Positions 36,267-46,348 of a stretch of DNA of 64,000 nucleotides are shown here, in pieces (position 1 is the stretch's first letter; the number at the start of each line of letters is the position of its first letter). Position numbers and translations under genes: made by a program. The DNA comes from Nesterenkonia cremea. GTDB taxonomy: Bacteria > Actinomycetota > Actinomycetes > Actinomycetales > Micrococcaceae. The stretch is taken from contig NZ_BMIS01000013.1 of NCBI RefSeq assembly GCF_014642675.1, positions 1-64,000 on the forward strand, read 5' to 3'. The notes below the pieces were generated by a model. It saw only the letters and a list, made by a program, of their open reading frames with translations, searched no databases and had not been told where the DNA came from.

Positions 36267-37507
36267 GCATCCATCCTAGAACGTAGGGCCACGGCCGCCA
36301 TCACCTTGACTCCGACGCCGATGGCCCGCTCATCGGGAGCGTAGTCGCCGCGGTGCAGGTCGAAGGAGGGGCCGTCGGGAGTGCGGGTTCCCAGACGGAA
36401 CATGGATCCGGGGATCTCCTGGGTCATCCAGGCGAAGTCCTCCCCGCCCATGGACTGTTCGGCCAGGGTCAGGCATCCCGAGCCCAGGATCTCCTTGGCC
36501 GCACTGTCCACGCGGGTGGTCTCGGTCTCGTCGTTGATGACCGGGGGCACGCCGCGGACGTGTTCGAGCTGGACGTCCGCCCCGTAGGAGTTGGCGGCCT
36601 GCTCCACGATGGGCGCCAGCACTCCCCCGGCGTCCTTCCAGGCATCGGCGTCCAGAATCCGCATGGTGCCGGCCAGCGTGCCGGTGGCGGGGATGGCGTT
36701 GGCGGCGTTGCCGGCGCGAATGGTGCCCCAGACCAGGGAGACGCCGCTGCGCACGTCGATCCGGCGGGCCAGCACGGCGGGGACGGTGGTGGCCAGGTGT
36801 CCCAGGGCACCCACCACGTCTTCGGTCAGATGGGGCCGGGAGGTGTGGCCGCCTCGGCCGCTGACGTCGATCCGCACCAGGTCGGAGGCAGAGGTGATCG
36901 CGCCGATGCGGGTGCCGATCGATCCCACGGTGAGCTTGGGGTCGCAGTGCAGCGCGAAGATGCGCGGCAGCGGCTTGAGCAGCCCCTGGGCGACGACCTC
37001 TTCGGCGCCGCCGGGCATGGTCTCCTCCGCGGGCTGGAAGATCACCCGGTAGCGGTTCTCCAGTCCGATCTCACGGTGCAGCCGGCTCAGCGTCAGCGCG
37101 ATGCCCATCATGACCGTGGTGTGGATGTCGTGGCCGCAGGCGTGGGCCACGCCGGGGTTCTGCGAGGCGTAGGGCAGCTCGGTGACCTCGTCCAGGGGCA
37201 ACGCGTCGATGTCGCCGCGGAAGCCTGCGGCGAACTCGGCGTCCTCCGGGCCGATGTCCACGTAGAGCCCGGTGGTCTCCGGCAGGGTCTGGGGCTCCAG
37301 GCCGGCCTCCTGGAGCCAGCCCACCAGGCGGCGGGTGGTGTCCTCCTCCTGGAAGGACAGCTCCGGGTTCTGGTGCAGCTCGCGGCGGACCTCCACCAGG
37401 CGCTCGTCCAGCTCCTCCACGACGCCGGCGGCTCGGCTGATCAGCGCCTCCCCCGAGTGCGCCGTCTCAGACCAGGCCGCCTCGGACTCAGTGACATCAG
37501 AGGACAT
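36263..37507 (-). CDS. M20-family amidohydrolase (N-acyl amino acid hydrolase-like)
   Basis: 414 residues. AcAGHDIHT-type metal motif seen as HACGHDIHTTVMMG; the RRELHQNPELSFQE opener; FQPAEETMPGGAEEV; and the late GGEDFAWMTQEIPGSMFRLG. These mark the peptidase M20D amidohydrolases that release acyl or aryl groups from amino acids. The substrate is unknown. It overlaps cdd downstream (ATGA) and the 3' end of the sugar-nucleotide transferase gene upstream by 11 bases. Confidence 0.92.
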   Translation of the reverse strand: MSSDVTESEAAWSETAHSGEALISRAAGVVEELDERLVEVRRELHQNPELSFQEEDTTRRLVGWLQEAGLEPQTLPETTGLYVDIGPEDAEFAAGFRGDIDALPLDEVTELPYASQNPGVAHACGHDIHTTVMMGIALTLSRLHREIGLENRYRVIFQPAEETMPGGAEEVVAQGLLKPLPRIFALHCDPKLTVGSIGTRIGAITSASDLVRIDVSGRGGHTSRPHLTEDVVGALGHLATTVPAVLARRIDVRSGVSLVWGTIRAGNAANAIPATGTLAGTMRILDADAWKDAGGVLAPIVEQAANSYGADVQLEHVRGVPPVINDETETTRVDSAAKEILGSGCLTLAEQSMGGEDFAWMTQEIPGSMFRLGTRTPDGPSFDLHRGDYAPDERAIGVGVKVMAAVALRSRMDA

Positions 37508-38642
37508 CGGAGTCTCCCTTCTCCTTGAGCGCCTCCACCGCCTGCTTCACGGACTGGGCGTGGTCGGTGGTGGTGACCAGCAGGGCGTCGTCGGTGTCCA
37601 CCACCACGATGTCCTTGATCCCGATCAGCGCAACCACGCGGTCGGTCTCCGAGACCACCACTCCGGACGAAGCGTCGGAATAGACCCGCGAGGAGTCGCC
37701 CAGCACCGTCATGTGGTCCTCGTCCTCGGCCGGGTTCAGCCGGGCGATGGCGGCGAAGTCTCCCACGTCGTCCCAGGTGAAGTACCCAGGGATGACGGCC
37801 ACATCGCCGGCCGCGGCGGCGGGCTCGGCCACGGCATAGTCGATGGCGGTCTTGGGCAGCGTCGGCCAGATCCGCTCCATGACCTCCTCCTGCTGATCAG
37901 TGCCCCAGGCGGCGGCGATCTCGGTGAGTCCGGCGTGCAGCTCGGGCTCATTGGCCTTCAGATGCTTCAGCAGCAGGGCCACCGGGGCGACGAACATGCC
38001 GGCGTTCCAGAGGTAGGAGCCGCTGTCCACATACTCCTGGGCCTTGGCCTCACCGGGCTTCTCCACGAACTCGGCCACCTCGCGGGCGCTGGGTGCGCCC
38101 TCGACGCTCAGCGCCTGACCCTCACGGATATAGCCGAAGCCGGTGGACGGCGTCGTGGGCCTGATGCCGATGGTGACGATCCTGCCGGCGGCCGCGGTGA
38201 CCGCTGCCTCCTTCACGGCCTCCTGGAAGACGTCCACCGGGGCGATGACCTGGTCGGCGGCGAAGGACCCCATGATGATCGCGGGGTCGCGGCGGTGCAG
38301 GATGGCAGCGGCCAGGCCGATGGCGGCCGCCGAGTCCTTGGGCGAGGGCTCAAGCACCAGGTCGGAACCGTCGAGCTCGGGGATCTGCTCCCGGACCGCA
38401 TCCCGGTGGGACTCCCCGGTCACCACCATCACCCGGCTGCCGGTCAGCGGGGCCAGCCGTTCGAAGGTCCCGCGGATCAGAGTGGTCCCGGCTCCGGTGA
38501 GGTCGTGGAGGAACTTGGGCGCATTGGCGCGCGAGAGCGGCCAGAGCCTGGTTCCGACCCCACCGGCGGGGATGACGGTGTAGAAGTTCTGGAGCGCTTG
38601 AGTCACTCCACCAGGGTACGGCAGGGCCTGCGGAGCTGACAT
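37497..38642 (-). CDS. manC: mannose-1-phosphate guanylyltransferase
   Basis: 381 residues. N-terminal pyrophosphorylase signature VIPAGGVGTRLWPLSR followed by APKFLHDL; FVEKPGEAKAQEYV; SYLWNAGMFV. It makes GDP-mannose for glycans and glycolipids. The ManC isomerase domain is absent, so it is the short, single-function form. The start may be ATG 38642 or GTG 38606, since the conserved part begins only at residue 20. Confidence 0.92.
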   Translation of the reverse strand: MSAPQALPYPGGVTQALQNFYTVIPAGGVGTRLWPLSRANAPKFLHDLTGAGTTLIRGTFERLAPLTGSRVMVVTGESHRDAVREQIPELDGSDLVLEPSPKDSAAAIGLAAAILHRRDPAIIMGSFAADQVIAPVDVFQEAVKEAAVTAAAGRIVTIGIRPTTPSTGFGYIREGQALSVEGAPSAREVAEFVEKPGEAKAQEYVDSGSYLWNAGMFVAPVALLLKHLKANEPELHAGLTEIAAAWGTDQQEEVMERIWPTLPKTAIDYAVAEPAAAAGDVAVIPGYFTWDDVGDFAAIARLNPAEDEDHMTVLGDSSRVYSDASSGVVVSETDRVVALIGIKDIVVVDTDDALLVTTTDHAQSVKQAVEALKEKGDSDVL

Positions 38643-38935
38643 CGGAGAAGAGCTTTTCCATGTTTCACATTCATTGCGATTTTCTACCGCTTGTAGAAAA
38701 ACTTCGCCGCTGTGCGTCGTTTCGGCCCTGGACGCACCTTGTGCCTACCATGATCCGCGCAACAACGCGTCCGGGGCAGCAGCGCGGTCCACGTCACAGA
38801 CGGCGGTGCCTTACCCTGGTATGAGATCGCACTCGCACCGGCGTCACACGCCCGCACCGCCGAACGCGATCGACTACGCACCCAAGACAAGGCGGCGCGG
38901 AACGCCATGCGACGATGCAGGGAGGTTTGTACACA
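38643..38935. promoter_or_regulatory. divergent control region between manC and sdhC, with an 8-base inverted repeat
   Basis: No gene is seen in these 293 bases. Bases 38680-38687 and 38693-38700 form a perfect inverted repeat, TTTTCTAC, five bases, GTAGAAAA, which looks like a dimeric regulator's operator. It is the most AT-rich spot of the gap and lies about 235 bases before the sdhC start and 38 before manC. The sdhC ribosome site GGGAGG is at 38920-38925. I do not recognise the binding protein. Confidence 0.45.
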
Positions 38936-39331
38936 GTGACGCAGACAAAGAGCGCCCCGACCGGCCGGGGCACCCTCTACAGAGGCCGCGAAGGAATGTG
39001 GTCCTGGGTGGGGCACCGGATCACCGGAGTCGGCATCTTCTTCTTCCTTCTGGTCCACGTACTCGACACTTCACTCGTGCGCGTGTCCCCAGATGCCTAC
39101 GACGCCGTCATCGGCGCGTATAAGCACCCGATCATGATCGTCGGCGAGATCGGCCTGGTGGGCGCCATCGTCTTCCACGCCTTCAACGGGCTGCGGATCA
39201 TCCTGGTGGACTTCTGGAAGCAGGGCACCCGCTACCACCGCCAGATGCTCTGGGCCGTGCTGGCCCTGTGGTTCGTGACCATGGCCGCATTCAGCGTCCG
39301 CCACCTGATGCTCTTCGTCCAGGGAGGATGA
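38936..39331 (+). CDS. sdhC: succinate dehydrogenase cytochrome b556 subunit
   Basis: 131 residues from a GTG at 38936, ten bases after GGGAGG; the ATG at 38915 lies before that site. Three membrane helices. The SdhC pattern GRGTLYRGREGMWSWVGHRITG, HVLDTSLVRV (heme His) and HAFNGLRIILVDF is present. Anchors the enzyme in the membrane and binds heme b and quinone. First gene of sdhCDAB. Confidence 0.95.
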   Translation: MTQTKSAPTGRGTLYRGREGMWSWVGHRITGVGIFFFLLVHVLDTSLVRVSPDAYDAVIGAYKHPIMIVGEIGLVGAIVFHAFNGLRIILVDFWKQGTRYHRQMLWAVLALWFVTMAAFSVRHLMLFVQGG

Positions 39332-39338
39332 CCGAATC

Positions 39339-39845
39339 ATGACGACGACGAACTCTGACTCACTCCTCCCCGCGCAGGGCATCGAGGCTCCCCGCTCCGG
39401 CCGCATCGATCCCAAGTACCTGCGGAACAAGAGCTCCAACGGCAGCTTCGAGATGGCCGCATGGGTCTTCATGCGCGTCTCCGGCCTGGCCCTGGTGGTG
39501 CTGATCTTCGTCCACCTCTGGGTGAACCTGATGGTCGGCGACGGAATCCACCAGATCGACTTCGGCTTCGTGGCCGGCAAGTGGGCCAACCCCGTCTGGC
39601 AGTTCTGGGACCTGACCATGCTGTGGCTGGCCATGCTGCACGGCACCAACGGCATGCGCACGATCATCAACGACTACGCGGAGAAGGACTCCAGCCGTCT
39701 GTGGCTGAAGTCCATCCTGTACGTCAGCTCCACGGTGATCATCATCCTGGGCACCATGGTGATCTTCACCTTCGAGCCCTGCCTGGTGAACAACGAGACC
39801 GGCGAGCTGTTCGACTCCGTGCCGGCGTTCTGCCACGATCTCTGA
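39339..39845 (+). CDS. sdhD: succinate dehydrogenase membrane anchor subunit
   Basis: 168 residues with three membrane helices. WVFMRVSGLALVVLIFVHLWVNL gives the first helix and quinone-site Ser/Arg; HGTNGMRTIINDY is the second conserved segment. Follows sdhC by seven bases and precedes sdhA by 57. Actinobacterial two-anchor arrangement. Confidence 0.95.
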   Translation: MTTTNSDSLLPAQGIEAPRSGRIDPKYLRNKSSNGSFEMAAWVFMRVSGLALVVLIFVHLWVNLMVGDGIHQIDFGFVAGKWANPVWQFWDLTMLWLAMLHGTNGMRTIINDYAEKDSSRLWLKSILYVSSTVIIILGTMVIFTFEPCLVNNETGELFDSVPAFCHDL

Positions 39846-39902
39846 TCTCGGCGCCGGCACCCCTTCTTCACCGCACTGACTGACAGAAAGAGCCCCAAGT
39901 TC

Positions 39903-41690
39903 ATGCAGGTTCATAAGTACGACGTGCTCATCGTCGGCGCCGGCGGCGCAGGTATGCGCGCCGCCATCGAATCCGGCCAGCGTGCGCACACCGCAGTGCT
40001 GACCAAGCTCTACCCCACCCGGTCCCACACCGGTGCCGCCCAGGGCGGCATGTGCGCCGCACTGGCCAACGTGGAAGAGGACAACTGGGAGTGGCACACC
40101 TTCGACACCGTCAAGGGCGGCGACTACCTCGTCGACCAGGACGCGGCCGAGGTCATGGCGAAGGAAGCCATCGACGCCGTCCTCGACCTGGAGAAGATGG
40201 GTCTGCCCTTCAACCGCACTCCTGAGGGCAAGATCGACCAGCGCCGCTTCGGCGGCCACACCCGTGACCACGGCAAGGCCGCAGTCCGCCGTGCCTGCTA
40301 TGCCGCGGACCGCACCGGTCACATGATCCTGCAGACCCTCTACCAGAACTGCGTCAAGCACAACGTCGAGTTCTTCAACGAGTACTACGTGCTGGACCTG
40401 CTGACGGTGGACGAAGAGGTCACCGCCGAGGACGGCACCACCTACACCCAGAAGAAGACCGCAGGTGTGGTCTCCTACGATCTGGCCAACGGTGAGATCC
40501 ACGTCTTCCAGGCCAAGTCGGTGGTCTTCGCCTCCGGCGGTCTGGGCAAGATCTTCAAGACCACCTCCAACGCGCACACCCTGACCGGCGACGGCATGGC
40601 CATCGCCTACCGCCGGGGCATCCCGCTGGAAGACATGGAGTTCGTCCAGTTCCACCCCACCGGTCTGGCCGGCCTGGGCATCCTGCTCTCCGAGGCGGCC
40701 CGCGGTGAGGGCGGCATCCTCCGCAACTCGGAGGGTGAGCGCTTCATGGAGCGCTATGCGCCCACCATCAAGGATCTCGCCCCGCGTGACATCGTGGCCC
40801 GCTCTATGGCGAACGAGGTCCGTGAGGGCCGCGGCTGCGGTCCGAACAAGGACTACGTGCTGCTGGACCTGACCCACCTGGAGCCCGAGCACATCGATGC
40901 CAAGCTCCCGGACATCACCGAGTTCGCCCGCACCTACCTGGGTGTGGAGCCCTACACCGAGCCGGTGCCGGTCTTCCCGACCTGCCACTACGCGATGGGC
41001 GGCATCCCGACCAACGTCGAGGCTGAGGTCCTCCAGGACAACGACACTGTGGTCCCGGGCCTCTACGCCGCCGGCGAGGTCGCCTGCGTGTCCGTCCACG
41101 GCTCCAACCGCCTGGGCACCAACTCCCTGCTGGACATCAACGTCTTCGGCAAGCGCGCCGGCATCGCCGCCGCCGAGTACGCCAACTCTGCCGAGTTCGT
41201 GGAGCTGCCGGAGAACCCGGCCGCCTACACCGAGCAGCTGCTCAACGTGGTCCGCGACGGCCAGGGCGGCGAGCGGGTCGCAACCCTGCGTGCCGAGCTG
41301 CAGGAGACCATGGACGCCAACATGCAGGTGTTCCGCTCCGAGCAGACCATCAAGGAGGCGCTGGCCAAGATCGAAGAGCTGCGCCAGCGCTACCAGAACG
41401 TGCAGATCCAGGACAAGGGCAAGCGCTTCAACCTCGACCTGCTCGAGGCTGTGGAGCTCGGCTTCCTGCTGGACATGGCCGAGGTCATGACCGTGGCTGC
41501 GCTGCACCGTCAGGAGTCCCGCGGCGGTCACTACCGCGAGGACTTCCCGGACCGCGACGACGACAACTTCATGCTGCACTCGATGCTCTTCAACGACCCC
41601 GAGGCCGAGACCGAAGGCACCAAGGGCATCCGCTTCGAGACCAAACCGGTCGTCTTCACCCGCTACGAGCCGATGGAGCGTAAGTACTGA
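39903..41690 (+). CDS. sdhA: succinate dehydrogenase flavoprotein subunit
   Basis: 595 residues. FAD motif [14 protein letters not shown] at the N-terminus, the flavin-linking His in [34 protein letters not shown], and the substrate Arg-region [15 protein letters not shown]. Oxidises succinate to fumarate. Its TGA shares a base with the sdhB ATG (TGATG), giving tight translational coupling. Confidence 0.98.
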   Translation: MQVHKYDVLIVGAGGAGMRAAIESGQRAHTAVLTKLYPTRSHTGAAQGGMCAALANVEEDNWEWHTFDTVKGGDYLVDQDAAEVMAKEAIDAVLDLEKMGLPFNRTPEGKIDQRRFGGHTRDHGKAAVRRACYAADRTGHMILQTLYQNCVKHNVEFFNEYYVLDLLTVDEEVTAEDGTTYTQKKTAGVVSYDLANGEIHVFQAKSVVFASGGLGKIFKTTSNAHTLTGDGMAIAYRRGIPLEDMEFVQFHPTGLAGLGILLSEAARGEGGILRNSEGERFMERYAPTIKDLAPRDIVARSMANEVREGRGCGPNKDYVLLDLTHLEPEHIDAKLPDITEFARTYLGVEPYTEPVPVFPTCHYAMGGIPTNVEAEVLQDNDTVVPGLYAAGEVACVSVHGSNRLGTNSLLDINVFGKRAGIAAAEYANSAEFVELPENPAAYTEQLLNVVRDGQGGERVATLRAELQETMDANMQVFRSEQTIKEALAKIEELRQRYQNVQIQDKGKRFNLDLLEAVELGFLLDMAEVMTVAALHRQESRGGHYREDFPDRDDDNFMLHSMLFNDPEAETEGTKGIRFETKPVVFTRYEPMERKY

Positions 41691-42481
41691 TGAGCACCCC
41701 CACCCAAGAAGTCGCAGAACCTGCCTCCAAGATCGATCTGGCCGAGGCCGGCGGTTCCGGCGGTGAGATCCCCAGCTTCGACATCACACTGAAGGTCCGC
41801 CGCTACGATCCCGAGCGCGCCGAGGACGCCTGGTGGGATGAGTGGACTCTCACCATGTACGGCACCGACCGTGTGCTGGACGCCCTGCACAAGGTCAAGT
41901 GGGAGATCGACGGATCCCTGACCTTCCGCCGCTCCTGCGCCCACGGCATCTGCGGATCCGATGCGATGCGCATCAACGGCCGCAACCGCCTGGCCTGCAA
42001 GGCGCTGCTGAAGGACCTGGACACCTCCAAGACCATCACGGTGGAGGCCATCAAGGGTCTTCCCATCGAGAAGGACCTGATCGTGGACATGGAGCCGTTC
42101 TTCCAGTCCTACCGCGAGATCATGCCTTTCCTGGTGAACAACTCCCCCGAGCCGACTGCTGAGCGTCACCAATCCCCGGAGGACCGCGAGCGGTTCGATG
42201 ACACCACCAAGTGCATCCTGTGTGCTGCCTGCACCAGCTCCTGCCCGGTGTTCTGGACCGACGGCCAGTACTTCGGCCCCGCAGCGATCGTGAACGCACA
42301 CCGCTTCATCTTCGACTCCCGGGACGACGCCGGCGATATGCGCCTGGAGGTCCTCAACGACCGTGAGGGAGTGTGGCGCTGCCGCACCACCTTCAACTGC
42401 TCGGACGCATGCCCCCGCGGCATCGAGGTCACCAAGGCCATCCAGGAGGTCAAGACGGCTATCCTGACCCGCAGCCTCTGA
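41690..42481 (+). CDS. sdhB: succinate dehydrogenase iron-sulfur subunit
   Basis: 263 residues. Three cluster motifs in order: the [2Fe-2S] site RSCAHGICGSDAM...LAC, then CILCAACTSSCPVFW, and CRTTFNCSDACPRGIEV for the [4Fe-4S] and [3Fe-4S] clusters. Relays electrons from FAD to quinone. Last gene of the operon, followed by a terminator. Confidence 0.98.
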   Translation: MSTPTQEVAEPASKIDLAEAGGSGGEIPSFDITLKVRRYDPERAEDAWWDEWTLTMYGTDRVLDALHKVKWEIDGSLTFRRSCAHGICGSDAMRINGRNRLACKALLKDLDTSKTITVEAIKGLPIEKDLIVDMEPFFQSYREIMPFLVNNSPEPTAERHQSPEDRERFDDTTKCILCAACTSSCPVFWTDGQYFGPAAIVNAHRFIFDSRDDAGDMRLEVLNDREGVWRCRTTFNCSDACPRGIEVTKAIQEVKTAILTRSL

Positions 42482-42506
42482 GCGGCTGACCGGCCTCACC
42501 GCGCAG

Positions 42507-42544
42507 GCTGAGGGCCCCTGGGACTGTTCCCAGGGGCCCTCAGC
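42507..42544 (+). terminator. terminator of the sdh operon
   Basis: A 17-base perfect stem, 42507-42523 with 42528-42544, loop CTGT, followed by a short T-rich stretch. Lies 26 bases after the sdhB stop. Confidence 0.85.
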
Positions 42545-42582
42545 TGTATGTTTCTCAATCACTCGTCCGGCAGAGGGGAACC

Positions 42583-43607
42583 ATGGATCACTTCGACAGT
42601 CCCGCCTTCACCCGTGCCGCCGCACATCTGGCAGAGCTCGGCGTCAATTCCACCAGCTGGACCAACATCGTGGTGGCGGCAGAAGCACTGGAGCGGGGCC
42701 TGACAGTCCGCCGCTCCCGCACTCAGCCGCGCATGGTGATCGAGCACCGAGGCACGGTGAAGACGTGGGCGGGAGGAAGCACCAGCCACAACGCGGATCT
42801 CGCTGAGCGGATCGCCGCACAGAAGGACGTCGCCTCCCGGTTGCTGCGCAACCAACGCATCGGAGCTCCGGAGAACTCCATCTTCGGTCCCGAAGAGACC
42901 TCCCGAGCCTGGTCATGGTCCGAGCCTTTCGAACGCACTGTGATCAAACCGGCCAACGGAAAGCAGGGACGCGAAGTCCACGTCGGTCTGGAGACCGAGG
43001 AGCAGTTCCGTGAGGCCTTCCGTCGCGTCGGCTCAGTGACCGAACGGGTGTTGGTCGAAGAGTTCCGTCCGGGAGTGGAACACCGCTGCCTGATCGTGGA
43101 CGGAGTCCTGCAGGCCGCCACTCTGCGACGACCAGGCAGCGTGCTCGGCGACGGCCGCTCAACGGTGGAGCAGCTGGTAGCGGCCAAGAACGCCTCCCGC
43201 GGCCGCTATCACCGCAAGCTCCCGCTGGACGAACAGGTCGACGCACATCTGGCACGCGCCCAGCACACCGCAGAGACACTGTGCCGACGGAGGGCGAACG
43301 CGTCTTCCTCCACGCGGTCTCGAACATACGGACCGGTGGCGACGCCATCGATGCCACTGATCACGTCAGCGCTGAGGAGCGCGCCGCAATCGAGAAGGCG
43401 GCGCGCGCGCTGCCGGGGATGCGCATCGGCGGCCTCGATGTGATCCTCCCCCGCAGGGAGGGCGACCATCAGGAGCCCTCCGTCATCGAGCTCAACGCCA
43501 GCCCGGGCATCGCGATGCACCATTTCCCCTGGGAGGGCACGCCCCGCCCGGTGGCAGCGGCGGTGCTGGACTCGTTCTTCCCCGGTACGGCCCCCAGCAT
43601 CATCTAG
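42583..43607 (+). pseudogene. ATP-grasp ligase (cyanophycin/glutathione synthetase-like), broken by a frameshift
   Basis: Two frames together make one ATP-grasp protein of about 341 residues. Frame one (from ATG 42583, AGAGGGG site) gives TVIKPANGKQGREVHVG and VLVEEFRPGVEHRCLIVDG until about 43280. Frame three from 43281 continues with RVFLHAVSNIRTGGDAIDATDHVS, RIGGLDVI and VIELNASPGIAMHHFPW. One extra base (probably a lost G at CTG-GTG near 43280) would join them exactly. Either the gene is newly dead or the base is a sequencing error; without the shift the product loses its metal-binding end. Confidence 0.85.
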
Positions 43608-43641
43608 CGGCAGCCCTTGGCGGCGCCGCTGGCGGCCTCCC

Positions 43642-43917
43642 CTACTCGCCCAAGGCGAAGCCTGCTTCCAGATCCTGGGAGGAGTAGGTGCGGAACGCGA
43701 CCATGGTCTCGGTCTCGTAGATGGTGGCCACTTTGGCGATCTTGGCAGGGATGACCTCGCTGAGGTCCTCAAAGTCCACGGTCTTCACTGTGGCCACCAG
43801 GTCCCACTTCCCGGTGACCGAATAGACGGCGTCGACCTCTTCGATATCCGCGATCAGCTGCGCCGATTCGGGAATCTTATGCGGCTCGGTCTTCATCATG
43901 ACCAATGCTGTGACCAT
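43642..43917 (-). CDS. stand-alone Lrp/AsnC ligand-binding (RAM) domain protein
   Basis: 91 residues, all of it the effector domain of AsnC-type regulators (MVTALVMMKTEP, IADIEEVDAVYSVTGKWDLVATV, TMVAFRTYS), without the DNA-binding helix-turn-helix. Such small proteins occur widely in actinobacteria and probably sense amino acids through oligomers with full-length Lrp proteins. Single gene, facing the end of the ATP-grasp gene. Confidence 0.85.
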   Translation of the reverse strand: MVTALVMMKTEPHKIPESAQLIADIEEVDAVYSVTGKWDLVATVKTVDFEDLSEVIPAKIAKVATIYETETMVAFRTYSSQDLEAGFALGE

Positions 43918-43989
43918 TATGGCTGCTCACCTCTCTGCAGGCTTCCGAAGGGACAGCAGGTGCTGTTCCCTACGAGCCTAGTCGAGAAC

Positions 43990-45111
43990 TCATCTCTGCC
44001 GAGTGGGGCCCTTGCGGCGGGCGTGGTCAGAAGCTGCCACGGCGCCCCATGAGGCCGCCACGAGGTAGACCAGGCCGAAGAGATAGAAGTAGAAGAAGGC
44101 GCCCAGCACGGCGCCGAAACCGCTGAGCAGCGGGTTCGGGCTGTCGGCGAAGTTGGTGAGCAGCTGAGAGGCGAACAGTCTCAGGACCGAGGACCCGACG
44201 CCGGCGATCAGAGCAGCCTGCCACAGGGCGCTCATCGGGATCACCAGCCGGGAGGCCAGGCGCATCAGCAGCACGGCCACCACCATGTCCAGGCCGAAGG
44301 AGATGACCAGGGAGGCGAACCACGTCATCCGCGCCACGATTCCCCCGGAGTCCCACTCGAGGAGGTCGAAGATCTCCTCGATGAAGGCGTGGCTGGCGAA
44401 GCCCAGAAGCGCCGAGGTCAGGGCCACCACCCCCAGCAGGGCCAGGATGCCGAGGTCCCTCACCTTCACCGCGATGATGTTCTCCGCCATCAGCGGCCGC
44501 TCCCAGATGCTGCGCATGCCCGAGCGCAGGCCATGGAGCCAGCTCAACGAGGTGAAGACCGCCAGGAGGACGGCGATGGTCAGCGAGATGCTGAACCCAC
44601 CCACGTTGAAGAGAGCGTGGACCTCCTCATCGCTGATCAGCCCGTTCTCTCCGAGCAGGCCGGGCAGGGCGTTGTTGACCGCACGGATGATCACATCCTG
44701 CAGATCAGGGTTATTCCCGATGACGATTCCCGCCACGGAGAATCCGGCCCAGAGCAGAGCGGCCGCGGAGAAGAACATCATGTAGGCCGCCCCGGCAGCC
44801 ATGACGGTGCCGTAGCGGAAGAAGAACAGGTTGACCGCCCGGACCGGCCGAGTCCGGTCCGCCCGGGCCAGCGCCCATCCGACCAGCGCCAGCGCCACAG
44901 CTGAAGCGCCGGCACGGTCGCGTCTGCGCCGCCCGAACTCCATCCGAGCCTGCAGCTCGGCCTGCATGAGCGTCTCGGCGTGCAGAGGGTTCGTCCTCTG
45001 CACGGTCTCCTGCGAATCGTCGATCTTCTCGATCCGCGATTTGGCAGCGTCTACCAGGGCGTTGTGGTGACCGGTCCGCGGCCGCAGCCGACTGGGATTG
45101 GTCTGTGGCAC
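43990..45111 (-). CDS. YihY/BrkB-family membrane protein
   Basis: 373 residues. A hydrophilic N-terminal part of about 95 residues precedes six membrane segments with the family's AAGAAYMMFFSAAALLW, SWLHGLRSGMRSIWERP and GAVLGAFFYFYLFGLVYLVAASWGA. Function is not established; once thought to be RNase BN. Follows trpS with eight bases between the two genes, so probably co-transcribed. Confidence 0.9.
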   Translation of the reverse strand: MPQTNPSRLRPRTGHHNALVDAAKSRIEKIDDSQETVQRTNPLHAETLMQAELQARMEFGRRRRDRAGASAVALALVGWALARADRTRPVRAVNLFFFRYGTVMAAGAAYMMFFSAAALLWAGFSVAGIVIGNNPDLQDVIIRAVNNALPGLLGENGLISDEEVHALFNVGGFSISLTIAVLLAVFTSLSWLHGLRSGMRSIWERPLMAENIIAVKVRDLGILALLGVVALTSALLGFASHAFIEEIFDLLEWDSGGIVARMTWFASLVISFGLDMVVAVLLMRLASRLVIPMSALWQAALIAGVGSSVLRLFASQLLTNFADSPNPLLSGFGAVLGAFFYFYLFGLVYLVAASWGAVAASDHARRKGPTRQR

Positions 45112-45119
45112 TGCTGGGC

Positions 45120-46154
45120 CTAGGACTCCGCCGGCAGGAAGCCGATCTTGTCGTAGGCCTGAGCCAGCGTCTCAGAGGCCACAGACCGTGCCTTGGCCGC
45201 GCCTTTGGCCAGCAGGGCGTCCAGCTCTGCAGGATCACCGAGCAGCTCTTCGGCCCGGTCCCGGACCGGACCCAGCTTGGCCACGACGACGTCGGCCAGG
45301 TCGACCTTCAGGTGCCCGTACATCGTGCCCTCGTACTCGGCCACCAGCTCATCGATGGTCTTGCCGCTGAGCACCGAGTAGATGCTCAGCAGGTTGGAGA
45401 CCCCGGGTTTGGCCTCACGGTCGAAGCGAATCTCACTGCCGTCGTCGGTGACCGCAGACTTGATCTTCTTGGCGATCTTCTTATCGGTGTCCAGGATGTT
45501 GAGCAGACCGTTGGGCGACTCTGCAGACTTCGACATCTTGGCCGTCGGGTTCTGCAGATCGTAGATCCGGGCACCCTCGGCCGGGATGTAGGGCGCAGGC
45601 ACGCGGAAGGTCTCGCCGTAGCGGTGGTTGAACCGTTGGGCGAGGGTGCGGGTCAGCTCCACATGCTGCTTCTGGTCCTCTCCCACCGGGACGCCGTGGG
45701 GCTGGTAGAGCAGGATGTCAGCAGCCTGGAGCATCGGGTAGGTGAACAGCCCGACGCCGGCCGCATCGGCTCCCTGCTTGGCCGACTTGTCTTTGAACTG
45801 GGTCATCCGGGAGGCCTCGCCCATCCCGGTGCTGCAGATCATCAACCAGGCCAGCTGGGCGTGCTCGGGCACATGGGACTGGACGAACAGCGTGGAGCGC
45901 TCCGGGTCGATCCCGCCGGCGATGTACTGAGCGGCAGTGCGACGGACTCGCTCGCGCAGCTCCTCCGGGGGCTGGGCCACGGTGATCGCGTGCATATCCG
46001 GGATGAAGAAGAACGTGTCATAGCGCTCCTGCATCTCGACCCAGTTGACGAGCGCGCCGAGGTAGTTGCCCAGGTGGAGGGAATCAGCCGACGGCTGCAT
46101 CCCGGAGAGTACGCGCTCGGTCACAGTTCGTCTCCTCAGTCTCGTCATAGCCAT
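45120..46154 (-). CDS. trpS: tryptophan-tRNA ligase
   Basis: 344 residues. Class I motifs HLGNYLG (HIGH) and AKMSKSAES (KMSKS), with [19 protein letters not shown] at the start and [19 protein letters not shown]. Charges tRNA-Trp. Start at ATG 46154; ATG 46148 is also available. Upstream lies a 14-base hairpin that separates it from the exonuclease gene. Confidence 0.97.
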   Translation of the reverse strand: MAMTRLRRRTVTERVLSGMQPSADSLHLGNYLGALVNWVEMQERYDTFFFIPDMHAITVAQPPEELRERVRRTAAQYIAGGIDPERSTLFVQSHVPEHAQLAWLMICSTGMGEASRMTQFKDKSAKQGADAAGVGLFTYPMLQAADILLYQPHGVPVGEDQKQHVELTRTLAQRFNHRYGETFRVPAPYIPAEGARIYDLQNPTAKMSKSAESPNGLLNILDTDKKIAKKIKSAVTDDGSEIRFDREAKPGVSNLLSIYSVLSGKTIDELVAEYEGTMYGHLKVDLADVVVAKLGPVRDRAEELLGDPAELDALLAKGAAKARSVASETLAQAYDKIGFLPAES

Positions 46155-46260
46155 GGAGCGGGGCGGGGCAGACCTGCACCCGCACGCGGGAGTATCGCTG
46201 TCAGACTACCAATCCGCGCGTTCTGAGCGAATTTCGGCTCCACAGTCCTGCGGCTCGCAG

Positions 46261-46294
46261 AGAGCCCCGCGAGGAATTCACCTCGCGGGGCTCT
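46261..46294 (-). terminator. hairpin between exonuclease III gene and trpS
   Basis: A 14-base perfect stem, 46261-46274 with 46281-46294, loop AATTCA. It lies 55 bases beyond the stop of the exonuclease gene on the minus strand and about 105 bases before the trpS start, so it should terminate the former. Confidence 0.75.
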
Positions 46295-46348
46295 CCGACG
46301 AGAGTCTCAGCCCGGCCTCTGTGCAGGGCCGCGGCGGAGCTCAGCGCA

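Noticed and set aside
39360-41579. 739-codon open frame antisense to sdhD and sdhA
   Set aside because: Its sequence is the reverse shadow of strongly biased G/C third positions in genes whose products are certain; no ribosome site and a low-complexity, Val/Leu/Gly/His-rich translation.
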